A stretch of DNA of 64,000 bases from Asparagopsis taxiformis (taxonomy: Eukaryota; Rhodophyta; Florideophyceae; Bonnemaisoniales; Bonnemaisoniaceae), in assembly GCA_030407315.1 (NCBI GenBank), contig JALQPE010002268.1, positions 18,339-82,338 on the forward strand, given 5' to 3'. Made by a program: the position numbers and the translations under genes. Positions 61,080 to 64,000 of this stretch are shown here, one piece after another; the stretch's first letter is position 1, and each line of letters begins with the position of its first letter. Below the pieces are notes generated by a model. The model saw nothing but the letters and a program-made list of their open reading frames with translations, made no database searches and had not been told where the DNA came from.

Positions 61080-62271
61080 CTACTTTCCCGTTCTGTCCGA
61101 GTCAGTACCGCCAGGCACTACAATTTACTGGTTCAGTATAGACTTCCCGGCAGTAAATTGTACTGTCTCAAGCACTAGTTCCAGGTAGTGAAATGTACTG
61201 CCACAGGTAGCACTTCCAGGTAGTACACTGCACTGCCACAGGCAGTAACTGGTACTGTCCTATGCCCCTGTCGAGTACAACACTATCAGACAGTACTTTA
61301 CGCTGATCTGGACAGCTCTATAATACATCAAAATCTACTACTTTTTGTAGTGCTGTGGGGCAGCAATTCACATATCCTGGAGCAGTACAGCGTGGCAGTG
61401 ATTTACACATACGCAAGTAGTAGAGCACGGCAGCACTTTCCACCACGGCAAGTAGCACGGTACGGTAGCACTTTTCGTATCATAAAGCAGTACTATCAGG
61501 CAGCTTTTCCCAGAGACTATCAGCACCTCATTTCATTGCTTTCACACATTTCGTCAGACATCATAATTTACTGTCCCCACTCGCTTCCACAGGCAGTAGA
61601 ATACACAGCCTCGAAGCATGTCTGCTGTCATCATATTCCACTGCATTACTCTACTGCCAGAACATAGACTTGTCACTACCTGTAAGTACAAAAAAAAGCA
61701 GCACCACACAGCAGCAGAAATTACTGCTTTGTCCAATAATAGAATACAGTACATTTCTCTGCCTCTGCCATGACCTGCAGGCAGTATCATACAGTACATC
61801 GGGGCACTACCTAAATATAGCAAAATGTGCTGCCGTCATTAGGGCCTGCAGCCAGCACAGCACGCTGCCGGAAACACTAGCTTCTACTGCCACACGGTGC
61901 ATCCCACGCCACCAAATAGTACTGCCGTGGGCCATATTCCTGGACAGCATATTTTACTCCCTCCCCGTGCTGCCCAAGTCAGCACAATATATTACTTTAT
62001 TTTACAGGCCAATGTAGCACAAATCACTGCCAGAAAGGCAATCTAAATCCAGCAACTATCACTGCCTCCCACCACTGCCTCACGTCATACATCCAGGCAG
62101 TACTTTCTACTGCCGTCGGCAGCACATGGCCACTGCCTCCGGGCAGTGCACTGTACTGCCGGCAAGTAGGGCATTAATTTATATTTTTACAGTACTAAAC
62201 TTTACTGCCTCAGGCCGTAAATTTTACTGCCGTACAGTACTGCCCCAGGCCCGATTTCAGACACAGTAGTG
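61080..62271 (-). repeat. B2 right end with GGCAGTA subterminal array
   Basis: About 1.2 kb packed with GGCAGTA, TACTGCC, GGTAGTA and related words in both orientations, ending in the terminal repeat 62252-62271. It is three times longer than the left array. Confidence 0.87.
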
Positions 62272-62273
62272 TA

Positions 62274-62661
62274 GAGAAAGTGGATGTCGGGTCCTAGGAT
62301 CCCGCTGTATGTACTAGAGAAAGTGGATGTCGGGTCCTAGTATTCCGCCATATGTGCTAGAGAAAGTGGATGTCGGGTCCTAGTATTCCGCCATATGTCT
62401 AGAAAAGTGGATGTCGGCCCTAGTATTCCGCCATATGTACTAGAGAAAGTGGATGTCGGGCCTAGTATTCCGCCATAGTACTAGAGAAAGTGGATGTCGG
62501 GCCCTAGTATTCCGCCATATTTACTAGAGAAAGTGGACGTCCGCATCCAAAAATTATTTTTTTTTGGACGCGGACGTTCATTTGTTCTAGTAAATCTCGG
62601 GCCGACTAGGACCCGTACTAGAGAGACTGGACGTCCGCGTCCACTTCCGAAAACACAGACG
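62274..62661 (-). mobile_element. Orphan right end of an A-type element
   Basis: About six tandem units of 40-46 bp (TACTAGAGAAAGTGGATGTCGGG and CCTAGTATTCCGCCATATG, read as two halves), then about 155 bp nearly identical to 19755-19913, ending ...GAAAACACAGACG at 62661. Element A has only about 1.5 of these units. No A-type left end occurs to the left after 22755. It is either the right end of the decayed B1 element, whose left end may lie upstream of the window, or a stranded fragment. Confidence 0.8.
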
Positions 62662-63330
62662 AACGCGAACGCGTTCGTCTGCCGCCAAAGGCACCGCTGA
62701 TCCAGCGTCGCCTGCTGGCAAGGTTTGTGAATACACAAGCACGTTCCGAAGAGACGGTCCCCCTACCAGGGCAAAGCGCACAAGAGCGCGACTCTGTTCC
62801 GGCTGAATCGCCTGCTTCCCCGAAGATCCTTCCAGCATTCCCCCAGTGGCAAGTGTCAAACCGTCATCGGTTAATCCGCCGTCACGCGAAGGTGAGTCAT
62901 CGAAGGCCGCCGGCCCGTCCCAAGGGGAGCCATCCGGCCGACACCGAGGAGGTGATAGAAGTCGTCGCCGAGGGAGGCGCTACGCCCAGGCCAACAAGGC
63001 AGCCGAACGTCAGGCCTTCGCCAAGTTCGCGTCCGATTACTTCTCGTCCTTCCGCCCCGGCGGCTCGTACCTCTTCGGTCATGACGCTTCAGCGAATCCC
63101 TATGAGGACTATGGCCGCCGCAACAACAGATACTGGCGGACGCTCGAAAGCGTAGGGAAGAAGAATTGCGCCGCGAGGCTGCTCGAGCAGAAGCCGAGAA
63201 GGCTGCAGCCGAAAAGGCTAATGCCCAACCTGTCGAGAAGGTCATAGACCCATATGCCTCTACTGGCAGAGTTACCCGAAGTGGGTCTGGTGCGGCTGCC
63301 GCCGATGCTCTGTACGCGTAAGACCGTTGG
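62662..63330 (+). pseudogene. Degraded gag-like frame (unrecognised)
   Basis: A frame at 62846-63130 reads a basic, disordered stretch (GDRSRRRGRRYAQANKAAE) and FASDYFSSFRPGGSYLFGHD. It then shifts to another frame at about 63133 that reads a charged coiled coil (RKRREEELRREAARAEAEKAA) ending at a TAA at 63328-63330. The layout suggests a retroelement gag or capsid-like piece, but there is no zinc knuckle, so this is a guess. It is the host DNA in which the A-type end lies. Confidence 0.35.
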
Positions 63331-64000
63331 GCACCGCCCTAGTTGACCCTTACGCGGTTGCGTCTGCTCCAGCACCAGCTGTTCCGTCACACGGACACTC
63401 CCCCTCGGGCACCTAAGCCGACTGCCAATTGGCGCTCCATGGAGAATTTACCCAGCCTCCCAAATGTTGGGGGTTTAAGGCACAACTTGGGAGAAGATGT
63501 TCCGGTCGAAGGTACCTCCGAATCCCTGAGGTGGGGAGCGGAGGGTAGTTTATATAGACTAGGAGGTAGCTCTAGGAGGGGTAAAATGAAGGGTAACTAC
63601 GAGGAGCTACGAGGAGTAGGCATCGGGAGATCAACCAATAGGAGAGGAGAATGGGAGATATTGTTGGTGGTGGGGATCTGGAAACGGTCATAAGGAGAGT
63701 GTGACAGGGAGGGCCACGTGTAAGAGTCCAGCAATGTAACACGTGTACGAGTCCAGCAATGTTCGGCAGGAACCCCTGACACGTGAACCTGGAGCCGGGC
63801 GCGACCGGGCCCCGCAGGGCGGCTTCCAGTGTAAGCTTACATTCTTACATGTAAGCTTACAGTTGAAAATTCATGAAAAAACGAGTGTTTCCGTCAGTTA
63901 CAGTTGTAAGTTACCTGTCATACGGGTATGCGTATGTGTGTAAGAACCCTGTCAGTGGGGCGAAAGTGGCTGAAAAGCCATGTAATCTTGTAAGTAACCG
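63331..64000. other. Unassigned repeat-like DNA at the window's end
   Basis: Includes two TGTAAGCTTACA palindromes about 22 bp apart (near 63831 and 63851) and several further TGTAAG/CTTACA words up to the end. This may be the subterminal region of another element that continues outside the window. No gene supported. Confidence 0.4.

Larger units (their letters stand above)
38271..62271. mobile_element. Element B2: 24.0-kb CACTA-like transposon carrying DNA-modification genes
   Basis: The ends CACTACTGAGTTTGAGATC (38271) and, inverted, CACTACTGTGTCTGAAATC (62271) match at 16 of 19 bases. Both are flanked by TA (38269-38270 and 62272-62273), a 2-bp duplication as known for some CACTA-like elements. 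Both ends have dense GGCAGTA/TACTGCC words in both orientations (about 38300-38660 and 61080-62250) and these are rare in between, a hallmark of transposase-binding subterminal repeats. The cargo is a coiled-coil gene, an orphan gene, a ParB-methyltransferase-SET fusion, two ParB/dioxygenase genes and a KDZ-like transposase. The right flank is the A-type end repeat, so B2 inserted into or beside an A-type element. Confidence 0.87.

Noticed and set aside
59666..62250. Small frames of 60-115 codons in the B2 right subterminal region
   Set aside because: They consist of AT-rich DNA and translated GGCAGTA words, with no domain or conserved counterpart on the left end.

Overview
This is eukaryotic nuclear DNA made almost entirely of nested mobile elements. 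The eukaryotic evidence is a Ty3/gypsy retrotransposon with a chromodomain, DDE transposases resembling the fungal and algal KDZ/Plavaka (CACTA-like) groups, SET domains, and no operons or ribosome-binding sites. Open frames of 450 to 1300 codons run without obvious introns, so the host is intron-poor. A red alga or an early-diverging fungus would fit, but I cannot name the organism. I saw no rRNA or tRNA gene and no CRISPR array.

Layout. (1) Positions 1-511 and 19914-22755 are two parts of one gypsy element. It is interrupted between adjacent codons of its reverse transcriptase by Element A (512-19913, 19.4 kb). Element A has 34-bp terminal inverted repeats (32/34 identical) starting CGTCTGTGTT and a 2-bp AG duplication (or 4-bp AGCG). 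It carries a ParB-like/2-oxoglutarate dioxygenase gene (-), an amino-DNA-methyltransferase/SET gene (+, frameshifted), a coiled-coil gene (+) and a Plavaka-like transposase gene (-). (2) Positions 22756-24060 are the gypsy 3' flank, rich in tandem repeats. (3) Positions 24061-38270 (called B1) are older and decayed: a frameshifted KDZ-like transposase gene, a ParB/dioxygenase gene split by a frameshift and bracketed by about 600-bp inverted repeats, and a broken ParB-methyltransferase gene that has lost its catalytic part. (4) Element B2 (38271-62271, 24.0 kb) has CACTACTG ends, a TA duplication and dense subterminal GGCAGTA/TACTGCC motifs. It carries a coiled-coil gene, an orphan gene, an intact ParB-methyltransferase-SET fusion, two ParB/dioxygenase genes and a KDZ-like transposase gene. 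(5) Positions 62274-62661 are an orphan right end of an A-type element. Positions 62662-64000 are a degraded gag-like frame and further repeat DNA.

How the genes may work together (inference). Two unrelated-looking giant DNA transposons each carry a predicted DNA writer (beta-class amino-methyltransferase, N6-adenine or N4-cytosine), a histone or protein writer (SET, fused to it) and a predicted oxidative eraser or modifier (2OG-Fe(II) dioxygenase), mostly fused to a ParB-like N-terminal domain. Most of these genes have arrays of palindromic repeats beside them, and each element has its own palindrome: GTGCCGTACGGCAC in A, a TTACTCGAGTAA hairpin in B1, AATAATACCSGGTATTATT in B2. The simplest model is that the ParB domains recognise element-specific palindromes and direct DNA and chromatin modification to the element. 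This resembles, but differs from, the published association of TET/JBP dioxygenases with fungal KDZ transposons.
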